A DNA stretch of 38,341 bases from a virus (IMGVR_UViG_3300035682_000085:1-38341), one strand, 5' to 3'. Positions 1-9,312 are shown, numbered from the stretch's first letter. Notes: generated by a model from the sequence alone, not told the origin. A program made the numbers and translations.

Positions 1-1642
1 TCCGCGCCTGCACCGTAGCGGAATCAAAAGCGGCAATCATCCCTTCCTCGAACTGCTCGGCGGTGATCCCCTTGAGCAGCTTCTCGCCGTATGTGCGGGC
101 GAAGCTCTTGGAGCTTCCACGAATTGCCTGCCGTGCGGCAGTGCCGACAAGCTGTTCGCCGACGGATTCCAGACCTCCTGCCCCAAGCAGGCTGAAAGTC
201 CCGGTGATGACACCTTCCGTTGCGCCAGCAAGCGTTGCCAACTCGCCAGCTTCCTCTTCCGACATCCCGGACTTGATCGCCTGCTCGTAGGTGGACGTGC
301 CAGTCTGCGCCATCGCGAGACCAATCGACGGCGACGATCTCATCACGCTGTTCGCACCGTTGAGCATCCGCAACGCCGATGGCCCCATTGTGGCGACGCG
401 AGCAGAGCTGACCGGAAGCGCGAGACCGCCGGTTGCCATCCCCAGTCCCACTGCTGTCAGGACGCTTCCAGCCCCCTGACCGTAGGCTGACGCATCGACA
501 CCCCAGAGCGTGCCTTGGTTCTTGTAAAATTCCTGCGAGAGCTGGTTGACCGATTCTTGAGCGCGACGGGCAAAACCGGTGACACGCTGGCTTTTGTCCC
601 TCGCTTCTTGAGCAGCTTGCTCCGGGTCACGACCCCCTTTTGCGGCTTGCATACGCACGTTGGGGTCGAGGTAAGCCGCCGCAGGAGCGACTTGTTGCGC
701 CACTCCGAAAGTGTAGCCCGTAAACCCACTGGCGAACTTCTCGTAGCCCGTCTTGTTCAGGTCGGACATCAACAGAGCGAACCCGTTTTGGGGGTCGTCA
801 ATCTGGTCCACTCCGGTCAGCCGCGCCAACTCCGGGTGGTTCTTTTTCACGCCCTCCATGGTGGCCTTGTAGTAGCCATCCATGCGCTCTTTGAGAGCAC
901 CCTGCTCCGTCATCCGCTGCTTCTCACGCCACGGTAGGTCGGACTCCAAGATCGCCTTCTTCACCGCATCTGGACCCTGTGCCAGGATCTCGGGCTTGAT
1001 GAAGGGGTTGCCGATCGGATCGAGCGACACCGGCTTGTCGAGCATCCCCAGCCGGGGTTTGACCAGTGCGTCCACCTCATCCGGCTCCAGCCCGTAGTCT
1101 TTGGCGGTCTGCTCTCGCAAGGCGGCGTAGGCGTCCTTGCTGGCGTCTTCCGCTCCAAACACGCGCTGCATCAGCGGAGCCGATCCGAAAACGCCGCCGG
1201 TGATGGCGGTCTGCTCCAAGCCGTCGAGGCGAAGAGTCAGCGCCTTCTGTTTGGCCGGGTCGTCCGAAAACAGATCCCGCGTCTTGTCGAGCTGAGACTG
1301 CCGCTGGGCACGCTCAGTATCGCGCACCTTCAGCGCCTCGGCGTAGCCGTCCTGGGTCAAGCGACCCTGCGCCAGTTCGTCCCCGAGAGACAAGTCGAAC
1401 GCAAGATCCTGCACCTGAGTGTCAAGGAAACGACGCTGCACCGATGGCGCGTCATTGCGCTTGGACTTGGCGTCGAGCAACGACTTTGAAACGTCCCGGA
1501 TTCCCTTGTAAAACTCGGCCTGATCAGGTCGCTCCGTAGCGACTTCGTCCCAGTAGCCCGAGGCCACGACCTGCTGGTCCTCCGGTGGCAGGGCTTTGAA
1601 TTCGGGAGACGAAGCGAGATCCGTGAAAGGGATGCGGGGCAT
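1..1642 (-). CDS. Large virion protein, probable internal/ejection protein (3' end outside window)
   Basis: Reads leftward from ATG at 1642 (start MPRIPFTDLASSPEF) and runs off the left edge; about 547 residues are visible. An in-frame TAG lies 12 bases before the ATG, so the start is secure. The first ~380 residues are charged and helical. Gly/Ala-rich hydrophobic stretches follow at about residues 386-430 and 466-488, with TYEQAIKSGMSEEEAGELA between them. That mix of long helical protein and membrane-compatible patches is usual for the large internal or DNA-ejection proteins at the end of podovirus structural operons. The gene starts 46 bp after the coiled-coil protein at 1689-3044. The role is inferred from position and composition; no catalytic motif is seen in the visible part. 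It could instead be the N-terminal part of a large polyvalent protein. Confidence 0.75.
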   Translation of the reverse strand, partial: MPRIPFTDLASSPEFKALPPEDQQVVASGYWDEVATERPDQAEFYKGIRDVSKSLLDAKSKRNDAPSVQRRFLDTQVQDLAFDLSLGDELAQGRLTQDGYAEALKVRDTERAQRQSQLDKTRDLFSDDPAKQKALTLRLDGLEQTAITGGVFGSAPLMQRVFGAEDASKDAYAALREQTAKDYGLEPDEVDALVKPRLGMLDKPVSLDPIGNPFIKPEILAQGPDAVKKAILESDLPWREKQRMTEQGALKERMDGYYKATMEGVKKNHPELARLTGVDQIDDPQNGFALLMSDLNKTGYEKFASGFTGYTFGVAQQVAPAAAYLDPNVRMQAAKGGRDPEQAAQEARDKSQRVTGFARRAQESVNQLSQEFYKNQGTLWGVDASAYGQGAGSVLTAVGLGMATGGLALPVSSARVATMGPSALRMLNGANSVMRSSPSIGLAMAQTGTSTYEQAIKSGMSEEEAGELATLAGATEGVITGTFSLLGAGGLESVGEQLVGTAARQAIRGSSKSFARTYGEKLLKGITAEQFEEGMIAAFDSATVQAR

Positions 1643-1688
1643 GACGACGGACTTCTACCCGTTGCCGCCGCCGCGATCAACCAGCAAG

Positions 1689-3044
1689 TTACTGGCTGTT
1701 GCGCTCCTGCGCGGCTTTGATCCGGTCGATCTCCTGCTGCGCCGGAGTGGCTGCCGGAGCGGGGGTTGCCGCTGGTGCCGTGGGTGACGTTGGTGCCTTC
1801 GTCGGTGCCGGTGCCGTGGGTGACGTTGGTGCCGCACCTTCCGCACCTTTGCGACCAGTATTGCGAGCGTCGTTCCAGAGCTTCTTGCGTTTGGTCACCA
1901 CTGCGGTGGGTAGCTTTGCGATTTCGGCTTTGATCTCCTCGGCCGTCTTGGCGACCCACTTGTCTTTCTCCCACTTTGTCGGAGCAATCATTTTTGCGAC
2001 GTAGTCGTCTGCGGTTTCAGAATCCAACGCAGCCTGAAGCTCAACCGCCGGACGGTTGGCGTCCATTGCCTGCGCTTGCGCCAACGCCGTATCCCGCGCT
2101 TCTTTGGGCATCGACGAAGGGACGTAAGAGCTTGCGGGTGGAAACGCCGCAGCATCAGACAGGACCAGTAATTCCACGGCCGCAGTTGCCTCCTTGCGAG
2201 ATTGCTCCGCCGCCTCGGTAGTCTTCTTCTCCGCAGCCTCCTGCTGCCGTAACGTCCGGTCCTCCTTGAAGATGTCGAGCCGCTCGCGGGTTGTGCGCTG
2301 GGACTCGGTCAGGCCCTCGGTGCCGATACCCAACTGGCGAAGCTCGCCTCGGAGTCGAGCAGCTTCCCCTGTTGCGGCGGTGAACTCTGGAGCGTTGCCG
2401 ACCCGATGGGCCGCTACAGCTCGGGTCTCGGCTTGCGCCAGACGCTCTTCGATCGATCCAGCCGCAGCCGGTGCGGCAGGTGCGGGAGTGGTGCCGGTCA
2501 TCGGAGCGGGCAAAGGGCTACCGGGAGCCGCTGGGGCTACGGGGGAGAACAAGGACTCGGGCGACATGCGGGACGGCGCGGCCGCAGCCCCGGTGGCCGA
2601 CGGCTGGGCGAGGATGTCGCGGCTGAACTGCTCGTCCTGACGACGCTTCTCCATCGCCAGATCGGTTTCTTCCCGTTTGAGATTATAGTCTCGGTTCGAC
2701 TCGTTCACGTTGAACAGGTCCATCGCCATCTGGCGCTGCTCCTGCCGCGCCTGATCGGCGTTCACGTCGGCGAACTGCCGGTCGGATGTAAAGACATCGC
2801 GGGCGAAGTTGCGGTCGGTGTTGGCCTGCTGCATGGCCACCTCGCCACGGCGCTGCATCAAGTCATCCATCCGCTTGCGCTCGCCGAGGAAGTCGCGCTC
2901 CTGGGCGAACTGGTTGTTGGCAGTGTCGCGTCCCACTTGGATCACGTTGTTGAGCGCGGAAGCGAGCGCGTTTTGCCCGCCCTGGAGGAACTGGGCGATG
3001 CCGCTGCCTTGAGCCTGGAACAGTGAGATCGGGGTGAGGGCCAT
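1689..3044 (-). CDS. Coiled-coil internal virion protein
   Basis: 451 residues from ATG at 3044. The N-terminus (MALTPISLFQAQGSG) is followed by a long Gln/Arg/Asp/Glu-rich helical region, about residues 20-145, with many QANTDRNFARD-type heptads that predict coiled coil. A Pro/Ala/Thr low-complexity segment comes next, then a second helical part rich in EAAEKKTTEAAEQSRKEA. The C-terminus is a PTSPTAPAP-type repeat linker, visible in DNA as near-identical repeats around 1775-1830. There is no enzyme motif. It sits between two other putative internal proteins, 2 bp after the gene at 3047-3895. Podovirus ejection proteins are often long helical proteins like this, but the assignment is inference from context. 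Confidence 0.75.
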   Translation of the reverse strand: MALTPISLFQAQGSGIAQFLQGGQNALASALNNVIQVGRDTANNQFAQERDFLGERKRMDDLMQRRGEVAMQQANTDRNFARDVFTSDRQFADVNADQARQEQRQMAMDLFNVNESNRDYNLKREETDLAMEKRRQDEQFSRDILAQPSATGAAAAPSRMSPESLFSPVAPAAPGSPLPAPMTGTTPAPAAPAAAGSIEERLAQAETRAVAAHRVGNAPEFTAATGEAARLRGELRQLGIGTEGLTESQRTTRERLDIFKEDRTLRQQEAAEKKTTEAAEQSRKEATAAVELLVLSDAAAFPPASSYVPSSMPKEARDTALAQAQAMDANRPAVELQAALDSETADDYVAKMIAPTKWEKDKWVAKTAEEIKAEIAKLPTAVVTKRKKLWNDARNTGRKGAEGAAPTSPTAPAPTKAPTSPTAPAATPAPAATPAQQEIDRIKAAQERNSQ

Positions 3045-3046
3045 GA

Positions 3047-3895
3047 TTATTCTCCGGTGATGAGTCTGCGAGCTGCTGCGTCGGCCTTATTAAACCGATT
3101 CTGGAGCCCTTGGCGAAACTTTTTCCTCGACGACCGGCCCTTGTCCACTTCCTCCCACTCGTAGGATTGCCGAGCCGCGCTGAACTTATCCAGTGCTGCC
3201 GGGTCTTTTGACAAGGTGCCAATCAACTCGCCGTAGTCCTCTGCTTCAGAACCCGTGGCTCTCTGAAGGACACGGCGGAGACCCCCTTCGCCCCGGTGGT
3301 GGACCGTGTCGGCGAGCTGAAGCTGGAGTCCTGCGTTGTCGGTGAAGCGGGTGAACGGAGCCGACCGGCGGCGGTAGAAGTCCTTGGCCTCGGCCTCGGC
3401 TTGGTCAGTCTGCCCCGACTCCACCAGCGCCTTGAGACGGGCGGCTTCTTTCGGTTGGAACCGGGCGGTGATCCCGGCCACCTCGAACGAGCCGCCGCCG
3501 TCGCCGGAAGGCGGGGTGTAGACCTGCAAACGCCCTTTGGCATCCCGCCGGGCTTCGGACTGAAAAATGAAGTCCTCCGGGCTGCTCGGCGCAGACCCCA
3601 GCGGGGCGTCGTAGATCCCCATGTCCGGGTATTCGCCGGGAGTGCTGGAGCGAGCCGCACCGGGTGCCGGGGAGTTGGACTGCTTCGGCATCGAGAACAG
3701 GTCAGCCCCACGCTCGGGATCGAACAGGCTCTTCGGAGTGAAGCCCCCCGGCTCAGAGGATTCTTCCGGGGCTTCGCGCTCCATCGCCTGCGAGCGGGCG
3801 ACCACCGATCCGTTGAAAATCTCCGCGACCGGAACCCCGGAGAAATCCATGATTCGTCCGGGGTCCGGGGAAAAGATTTCGATGGGTCGGATCAC
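3047..3895 (-). CDS. Internal virion protein with possible muramidase-like C-terminal domain
   Basis: 282 residues from ATG at 3895, overlapping the upstream stop by 4 bp. Residues 1-120 are Pro/Ser-rich and look disordered. From about 122 there is an ordered region with FQPKEAARLKAL, KDFYRRRSAPF (171-181) and LADTVHHRGEGGLRRVLQRA (194-213). The last pattern, a buried helix with Asp, then HRG, then LQRA, resembles the C-terminal half of GH108-type phage muramidases, where D-x-x-V-N-x-G precedes LQRA. The usual N-terminal catalytic Glu region is not obvious, so activity is doubtful. Virion-associated cell-wall enzymes are commonly encoded among podovirus internal proteins, which fits the location. 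A plain structural role is equally possible. Confidence 0.65.
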   Translation of the reverse strand: MIRPIEIFSPDPGRIMDFSGVPVAEIFNGSVVARSQAMEREAPEESSEPGGFTPKSLFDPERGADLFSMPKQSNSPAPGAARSSTPGEYPDMGIYDAPLGSAPSSPEDFIFQSEARRDAKGRLQVYTPPSGDGGGSFEVAGITARFQPKEAARLKALVESGQTDQAEAEAKDFYRRRSAPFTRFTDNAGLQLQLADTVHHRGEGGLRRVLQRATGSEAEDYGELIGTLSKDPAALDKFSAARQSYEWEEVDKGRSSRKKFRQGLQNRFNKADAAARRLITGE

Positions 3896-4953
3896 TTCGC
3901 GTAATTGATGTCAGGACGTTCCGAAGCCGACCGGCCGCCGGTGATTCCCGGTTGGCTGAACCCGGTTTGCGGCTGCGGCGGGCCATAGAACCCGACCCCC
4001 GCCGCCGAGCCAATCGGGTCGCCAATCGCCGACGCGACGGACTTGACCATCGGCTCCAAGATCGCCGCGTAGTTGGGGACGAAGGTGTTGACCAAGGTCG
4101 CCTTGTTCGCTTGGAACTGGAGGCGGGTGATGACCTTCTGGATCTTCGTCTGAAGCTCGGCCATCAGGTGCGGTGCCTTCTGCGCCTGCTGGTTGTAGAG
4201 GTTCTGGAGGCTGTTCTGGATGAGCTGCGCCTGGGTGAGCGCGAGTGCGATGCGCTGGGCGGGCGTCTGCACCATGTCGCGGATGTCGCCGAGGCGGGAC
4301 AGCGGCGAGACCGACTGCGAGATGAACGAGTGGTGGCTACGAAGCTCCTCGCGGCCAGCCGCCTGCGACCGCAGCTTGGACAGCCCGAGGTCACGCGCCG
4401 TTGTGCGTCGGGTCGCCCCGATGCGCCCGGTGAGTGCCGCCAGCTCGGCGTTGTCGGTGAGGATCTCGACCACATCGCCGACCGGCAACTTGCCGCGCAG
4501 CAGGTCGCTGATCTGCACCGACGCGAGATCCATGCTGACGAGGAACCGAGGGTCGAACGTGATGGCACGGACGACCGAACTCTGCTCGTGGTAGCGGCTC
4601 AGGGACGAGGCGTAGACATCCGCCCGAGGCATGGTCGCGATGTTGCACTCAATGGTCGCACGCTGGATGCAGCAGGCATCGATCGGGACATACTCGGCGG
4701 CCTGCGGCACGTCCGGGTAGGCATCGTCGAAGAGAGGGATCAAGGCGTCGATGCCGTTGATGTATTGGTTGACCGCGGCGTCGAGGAATGACCGCTGCTG
4801 ACTGACGATGCTGTCGTAGTCGGACTTCTGCTGCTCCATGAGCAGGATGTTCGCAGCGGCCTGAATCCCTGGCACGAGGAGAGCCTGCGCCCAGGAGAAC
4901 ACGTTGGACCCGGCTTGAATCGTGGCGGCGGCGGTAGCATCGTAACTTCCCAT
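3892..4953 (-). CDS. Helical internal virion / DNA-ejection-type protein
   Basis: 353 residues from ATG at 4953. The protein is mostly helical. It begins MGSYDATAAATIQAGSNVFSW, then a Gly/Ala-tinged hydrophobic segment (AQALLVPGIQAAANILLM), then long amphipathic helices rich in Gln and Ala (IALALTQAQLIQNSLQNLY). The C-terminus is a Gly/Pro-rich tail (GFYGPPQPQTGFSQPGITGG). There is a Cys-Cys pair near residue 93. It lies 4 bp after the GNAT-like gene and overlaps the next gene by ATGA. The composition is like that of podovirus internal core proteins; no enzymatic motif is present. The functional call is inference from position. Confidence 0.75.
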   Translation of the reverse strand: MGSYDATAAATIQAGSNVFSWAQALLVPGIQAAANILLMEQQKSDYDSIVSQQRSFLDAAVNQYINGIDALIPLFDDAYPDVPQAAEYVPIDACCIQRATIECNIATMPRADVYASSLSRYHEQSSVVRAITFDPRFLVSMDLASVQISDLLRGKLPVGDVVEILTDNAELAALTGRIGATRRTTARDLGLSKLRSQAAGREELRSHHSFISQSVSPLSRLGDIRDMVQTPAQRIALALTQAQLIQNSLQNLYNQQAQKAPHLMAELQTKIQKVITRLQFQANKATLVNTFVPNYAAILEPMVKSVASAIGDPIGSAAGVGFYGPPQPQTGFSQPGITGGRSASERPDINYAK

Positions 4954-4957
4954 GACT

Positions 4958-5404
4958 TTAGTTCTTGAGGTGTTTCACGTAGACGACTTCCTGCCGCTCG
5001 AAACCGAGGCTGCGCCAGAACGGGCCGATCCCACGGCTGCCGCGGTATTCCCACGACGAAGCGACGATGGCGTCCCGGCGGTGGACCTCGCAGTATTTCT
5101 CGATGATGTTCTTGAACGCGGCGGCGGTCTCCGGCTTCAACCGGTCCTCCTCCAGCGAGTAGACGAAGTTGACGTAGATCAGCTCCTCCTTGGTCGCGAA
5201 ACCGGGGTATCGCCCGAAGATGATGACTTGCCGCGGCGACTCGACATTGTCCACGTAGGCGTCCATCGACTGCGTGATGTAGCCCTGCGCCAGCCGTTCG
5301 AGGCAGTGCTCGACGGTCGTCCGCTCGGCGCACGAGGACTCGCCGATGAAGGCCCGGATGAGGGGTGCGATCGCGGTCAGCTTGGATTGGGGGAGCGGGA
5401 TCAT
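4958..5404 (-). CDS. GNAT-like acetyltransferase-fold protein in the tail module
   Basis: 148 residues from ATG at 5404, overlapping the previous stop by 4 bp. The C-terminal half reads like a GNAT core: strand ELIYVNFVYSL (74-84), helix with AAFKNIIEKYCEVHRRDAIV, then RGIGPFWRSLGFERQEVVYV (124-143), the usual penultimate helix, GF turn and last strand. The classical acetyl-CoA loop (Q/R-x-x-G-x-G/A) is not clear, since the expected region shows SLEEDRLKPETAA. It may therefore be a degenerate or non-acetylating GNAT fold. Small GNAT-like genes are often seen beside tail and internal protein genes in podoviruses, and their substrate is usually unknown. Confidence 0.7.
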   Translation of the reverse strand: MIPLPQSKLTAIAPLIRAFIGESSCAERTTVEHCLERLAQGYITQSMDAYVDNVESPRQVIIFGRYPGFATKEELIYVNFVYSLEEDRLKPETAAAFKNIIEKYCEVHRRDAIVASSWEYRGSRGIGPFWRSLGFERQEVVYVKHLKN

Positions 5405-6399
5405 TTGTAGCCGGGAAGATGCTTGGTGCGGCGGGGCAGCGGACGCCCCTTGTAAGGCGTGTTGTCCTGAATGGCGTGCCCACGGTGCCGGGAGACCAGA
5501 CCGTTGAGGTAGTTGGCCATCTCGGTCTTGTGATAGGCGGCGGTGCGGATCTCGTTGGCCTCCACGGTGTTCTCGCCGTATTTGAAGAAGCGGGCGGCGG
5601 ACTCGATCACGAGCTGGTCGCCGACCTCGACGATGTCGGAGTCGAAGTAGATGGGCTTGAAGCGGCGGGTGCCTTGGATCTTGACCGCGCCGGACGGGCA
5701 GGTGCTTGCGATCTTGAACCGGCGGTAGCTCGGCACCGTCTCGTCGGGGGAGTAGATCGACAGCTCGTAGCCGTCCTGCTGGGCCAACGTGACCGAGCCG
5801 ATGCGGCCGATCGGCAGCGCGACGCTGCGGATCTCGCGGACCCGCTCCTCGACGGTCACCCAGCCACCGGCTGCCAGCTCGAAGTCGAGCTTGCGGAGCT
5901 TCCAGTCGCCGTCGATGACCTCGATCACGACGTGCTTGCCCGCGTCTTCATCCCGCTCGCACCACACCTTGAGGGCGCAGATGCTGTTTGGGTCGCGCTC
6001 GGTGGAGAACTGCTCGGCCATCTCGATCACCTCGACCCTGGGGCCGACGGTTCCGAGCCCCATCATCGCCTCGCGCCAACGGGAGCGGATCTTGAGCGCG
6101 TCGCCAGACGACCACACGGCTTCGACCGCTGCGACATCCGCCGGGAGCGTGAAGCCTTGGTAGGTGTCAGGGTCGGAGCAGGTGCCGGTGGCGCACCGCT
6201 CGCGGAACGTGGAGATGCAGATGCAGTGAAAGACGTTGCCGAAAAGTTTGAAGTCCTCGTAGCTGTTGAACAGCAGGTTCCGATACTTGTTGAGGTAGCT
6301 GACCACCTCCGGGCGGTCTTCCGGCCAGCGCAAGCCTTTCGCCGCGGCGAGGATCGGCCCTGCGCGGTCAACGGTGGTTGGGTCCAGTCCAATGCTCAT
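5401..6399 (-). CDS. Tail/neck structural protein, unknown fold
   Basis: 332 residues. I chose ATG at 6399 (MSIGLDPTTVDRAG) because it overlaps the preceding stop as ATGA; the open frame extends 23 codons further upstream inside the previous gene. The protein is mixed alpha/beta with a beta-rich middle (GSVTLAQQDGYELSIYSP) and a C-terminal helical part followed by a basic tail (RPLPRRTKHLPGYK). Cysteines cluster near residues 60-80 (CICIS, CATGTC). The place between the beta-propeller tail half and the internal proteins fits a tail-tube or tail-completion component. No family is recognised with certainty. Confidence 0.75.
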   Translation of the reverse strand: MSIGLDPTTVDRAGPILAAAKGLRWPEDRPEVVSYLNKYRNLLFNSYEDFKLFGNVFHCICISTFRERCATGTCSDPDTYQGFTLPADVAAVEAVWSSGDALKIRSRWREAMMGLGTVGPRVEVIEMAEQFSTERDPNSICALKVWCERDEDAGKHVVIEVIDGDWKLRKLDFELAAGGWVTVEERVREIRSVALPIGRIGSVTLAQQDGYELSIYSPDETVPSYRRFKIASTCPSGAVKIQGTRRFKPIYFDSDIVEVGDQLVIESAARFFKYGENTVEANEIRTAAYHKTEMANYLNGLVSRHRGHAIQDNTPYKGRPLPRRTKHLPGYK

Positions 6400-6626
6400 G
6401 TCCAGGAAGTGCCGTTGAAGGTTTTCATCGCACCGACCGGAGACCCGTAGGCGTCGGTCGGCTGCCACCGCTTCGAGGTATCGAAAGGAGCGGTGGCACC
6501 AAAGTAGACCAGCTCGACGCCGGGGTCGAGCTTGACCGTGAAGCTGCGGGCCAGGTCAATGAGCTGCTCCGCCGTGAAGTGGTTCAGGGCGGGCGCGTTC
6601 TGCTTCAAGCGGAGCTGGAGTTCCAT
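6396..6626 (-). CDS. Small tail-associated protein
   Basis: 76 residues from ATG at 6626 (MELQLRLKQNAPALNHF). This start overlaps the upstream gene by 22 bp; the frame is open a further 22 codons upstream, but that would lie entirely inside the neighbour. The middle carries an amphipathic helix (AEQLIDLARSFTVKL). The end has the pattern YFGATAPFDTSKRWQPTDAY plus GxMKTFNGTSW. That ending resembles small phage proteins describing a fibre or tail C-terminus, where AP-DTSKLW-QPTD and a final NG-W repeat are common. The function is unknown; structural is the likeliest. Confidence 0.7.
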   Translation of the reverse strand: MELQLRLKQNAPALNHFTAEQLIDLARSFTVKLDPGVELVYFGATAPFDTSKRWQPTDAYGSPVGAMKTFNGTSWT

Positions 6627-8035
6627 CGGTCGGCGGCGGGTGAGGAGTTGATCTCGAAAAAGTCTCGTTCCGGCGCTCCGATCACCGAGCACTGGTGCCT
6701 TCCAGACTTGACGGTCCCGGGGCTAAAATCAAGGTCAATCACCCGGATCTCGGCGGCACCGAGTCCCTCGACCCGGACTTGGAACCATGTCGCCTCGCGG
6801 CAGGCGGCAGGCGGCTGGCCAAGTGGTTCGGACACGAGGTAGCTCTGGCCCATCGCCTTGACCTTGTCGCAGGGTGCGAACTCCTTCCAGACCTTCCACG
6901 CGGTGTTGAGGTCGGTTCGGATCAGCACCCGCACCTGCTGCGACGACTCGCTGAACACGCCCTCAAGGCGACCCTCTCGAACCGTCTTGAGCGTGGCCAA
7001 CCCGTCGAAAGCAAATCGGCCGGTTTCAAAGGACCACTCGATTGGCAGATGAACGCCGTCCCGGAAATCCTTCAACGCATCGCGATTAACTGATGCGAAA
7101 TAGAGATTCCCGGCTCGGTCGGACACCACCGCGCCGAAGCTGTCTGGCATCGGGACCACCGTTGCGTCGCCGAGCCAGTGGGCTCCTGCGATGCCGTTGT
7201 CGAAAGTCCAGAGACCCTCCCACACCGGCGACGGCGTCCGGTCCTCGGTGAACGTGGTCGCTTGGTTCCAGACCACCATGCCGCGACCGGCGGCGGTAGC
7301 CGTGACCTCGCTGGCAACAAGCCCGGTGGTCGCCATCATGCGGCTTCCTTCGAGCCAGTGACCGGCGGCGGCTCCGCGCAGCAGGACTGGCAGATCCTTC
7401 TCCAGAATCGGGTCCACATCCTGCGAGATCCGGTTGGTCTGCTCGGTGTTGAAACTACCCTCGCCGATCGTGGTTTTGAGGAAGTGCAGACCGAAGGCAG
7501 ACCGGAAGAAGTGATCGCGGGTCAGCACGGCGACCGCGTAGCGGCCGGTGGCACTCACCCGGTTGAGGAGGTGGTTGACGAGACGTTTGGTGTCCCAGCC
7601 CTTCTGGATGATGGCACCCTTGCCGTCGATCCGCGTCTCCCTCGGCGACTCGAAGGTGTTGAAAGACACCACGCCATTCTCGTAGTAGGCGATGAGGTCG
7701 CCCTCGCCGTTGGCCGTGCTCATGGTCGGCAGGACCGCCATCGCAGTGATCCGCCCGAGACGGCTGGGGGCTGAAAGAGGGTCGCTGTGCGCCAGGGTGC
7801 ATTGCTCCTCCATGAGCAGCACGTCCTCGGTGCTGGCGTGCCCGCGCTTGTGGATCATGTCCCCGACGTAGATCAGGCGGCCGACCTGCTGGTGGACCCG
7901 CCCGTGGGCGTAGATGCCCAGCCCCGCGCCGTTGGCGAGCCAGTTGGAGAACTTCGCGGAGTCGAAGGTGTCGTGCGTGGACTCCACCACGACCTGCGCT
8001 TCATCTCCGCCGCCGATTTCAAAGTTGTCGCTCAT
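6605..8035 (-). CDS. Tail beta-propeller-type protein, apparent C-terminal part of a split gene
   Basis: 476 residues from ATG at 8035 (MSDNFEIGGGDE); a TTG five codons upstream is the alternative. It reads like the second part of the large podovirus tail or stabilisation protein: YAHGRVHQQVGRLIYVGDMI, then a LAHSDPLSAPSRLGRITAM segment, then LIAYYENGVVSFNTFESPRE and DHFFRSAFGLHFLK. In undivided relatives these blades (inspection of environment, start-up grace values, voltage-like blade strands) follow an N-terminal part with a G-x-D-x-R-x-NP motif. Here that N-terminal part is encoded separately at 10053-11249, with two sugar-modification genes in between. The start overlaps the end of the methyltransferase gene by 17 bp. 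The family call is by eye; the split is inference. Confidence 0.7.
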   Translation of the reverse strand: MSDNFEIGGGDEAQVVVESTHDTFDSAKFSNWLANGAGLGIYAHGRVHQQVGRLIYVGDMIHKRGHASTEDVLLMEEQCTLAHSDPLSAPSRLGRITAMAVLPTMSTANGEGDLIAYYENGVVSFNTFESPRETRIDGKGAIIQKGWDTKRLVNHLLNRVSATGRYAVAVLTRDHFFRSAFGLHFLKTTIGEGSFNTEQTNRISQDVDPILEKDLPVLLRGAAAGHWLEGSRMMATTGLVASEVTATAAGRGMVVWNQATTFTEDRTPSPVWEGLWTFDNGIAGAHWLGDATVVPMPDSFGAVVSDRAGNLYFASVNRDALKDFRDGVHLPIEWSFETGRFAFDGLATLKTVREGRLEGVFSESSQQVRVLIRTDLNTAWKVWKEFAPCDKVKAMGQSYLVSEPLGQPPAACREATWFQVRVEGLGAAEIRVIDLDFSPGTVKSGRHQCSVIGAPERDFFEINSSPAADRWNSSSA

Positions 8036-9311
8036 GAAGGAACTTTTCAAACCTAGCGTTTTCCGCTGGATTCAAAAGCTCAAAAACCCGGTCACCATAC
8101 CAGAGCGTCTCGTTGCGGCCCCGCAGACTCTCGACCCCGTGGTAGAACTTGTGCCCCAACCACATCTCGGCGTGCATCCGGACCCACGGGTTCCCCGCAA
8201 TCTCCGGGCCTCCGTTGTTCCGGTGAACCCACGGCGGAGTCAGCGAGGCAACCCAGTCGCATCGAGCCATCCAGAAGTTCCCGCAAAAATGAGGTATCGA
8301 AGGATTGTCCATCCAACTGAGTCCGACCATGTCGTGAATCGCGAGCTTTTCAAGGTTCTCGCGCCACGGGCGGATGACGGTTTCCTCCATCAAAATCCGC
8401 CATGCAATCTTCCCGGTGTCGCCGGGGTTGCTGACGCCTTTCGTGTGGCAGTAGAGGACCGCAGCGCCGGGGTTCTCCGACGCCCAGCCGTGAAGGGCTT
8501 GCAGGGTGGGCGTCTCGTAGTCGCGCAGGTCGCTTCCGGCGTGAACGGCATCCGGGCACCGAGCGAGGACATCGAAGTAGTTTTCAACCGACCCGAGAAC
8601 GTAGCAGCGCGGCTCCAGACCGCACTCGTCGAAAAGAGCCATCTGGTCCGCGAACACCTGCCGCCAGTTGCCCATGCACGCGACGTGGTAGAAGACCTTG
8701 AGTTCCGTCGGCGGAGTCGGGTTTGCCTTCCGCAGCCGCATCCGCTCCTCCTGCGCGTAGCCGGAGTGGTAGTCCACCAGCATCGGCGACGGCGCGGCGA
8801 CGGCGCGGCCCCAGGGTGGTTTGACCCCCGCGTAGAAGACGCCGGGGGCGCTGCTGTCGTGATCGTCGCCGAGGTAGATCGGACGGTAGTCCGCGAACAT
8901 GCACCCGAGATCCTCCGGGCTGTAGCGCCAGTGGTCGGACGGGTATCCGTGGAGCGGGAACCCCGGCGACCGGGTCGTCATCAACAGGAGCCCACCCGGC
9001 TTCAAGACCTGCCGCATCTGATCGACTACGGCAGACCAGTTCGCAACGTGCTCCATCAGCTCGGTGCTGATGACGATGTCGAACGCCTCGGGACCAAAGG
9101 CTTCGACCAGTCGATCGGCGCTGGCGACTCGGTCCACGAAACGGTCCTGCGGCTCGATGTCCACGCCGAGGTAGCTGGCGGGCTTCAGATCCTCGACCAA
9201 GTCCCGGACGCTGCCGTTGACGTTGTAGGAGCCCACTTCGAGCACGGATCTCCCGGCGACCCGATCACGGGTCAGGATTCGTTTGGCAAAATCAAGAACG
9301 CTCTGGTGCAT
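8019..9311 (-). CDS. Two-domain SAM methyltransferase / glycosyltransferase-like protein
   Basis: 430 residues from ATG at 9311, one base after the upstream stop and preceded by a G-rich GGGGGA stretch. Residues 20-145 form a class I methyltransferase: motif I LEVGS (24-28), acidic LGVDIEP (48-54), FDIVISTELMEHV (77-89) and VLKPGGLLLMTTRSPG (102-117). From about residue 200 comes a different domain: ELKVFYHVACMGNW, AAVLYCHTKGVSNP (283-296), a Trp-rich helix, then HFCGNFWMAR (341-350) and a final AEMWLGHKF. The HTKGVS / GNFW pair is typical of a GT-A-like family in surface-glycan clusters. The likely role is making or modifying a sugar on the virion or host surface. It is co-transcribed with the GT25 gene. 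Confidence 0.8.
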   Translation of the reverse strand: MHQSVLDFAKRILTRDRVAGRSVLEVGSYNVNGSVRDLVEDLKPASYLGVDIEPQDRFVDRVASADRLVEAFGPEAFDIVISTELMEHVANWSAVVDQMRQVLKPGGLLLMTTRSPGFPLHGYPSDHWRYSPEDLGCMFADYRPIYLGDDHDSSAPGVFYAGVKPPWGRAVAAPSPMLVDYHSGYAQEERMRLRKANPTPPTELKVFYHVACMGNWRQVFADQMALFDECGLEPRCYVLGSVENYFDVLARCPDAVHAGSDLRDYETPTLQALHGWASENPGAAVLYCHTKGVSNPGDTGKIAWRILMEETVIRPWRENLEKLAIHDMVGLSWMDNPSIPHFCGNFWMARCDWVASLTPPWVHRNNGGPEIAGNPWVRMHAEMWLGHKFYHGVESLRGRNETLWYGDRVFELLNPAENARFEKFLHERQL

Positions 9312-9312
9312 A

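Noticed and set aside
8036-8050. TTG start for the C-terminal tail-protein part
   Set aside because: ATG at 8035 is a stronger start; the TTG only adds five residues inside the neighbour.
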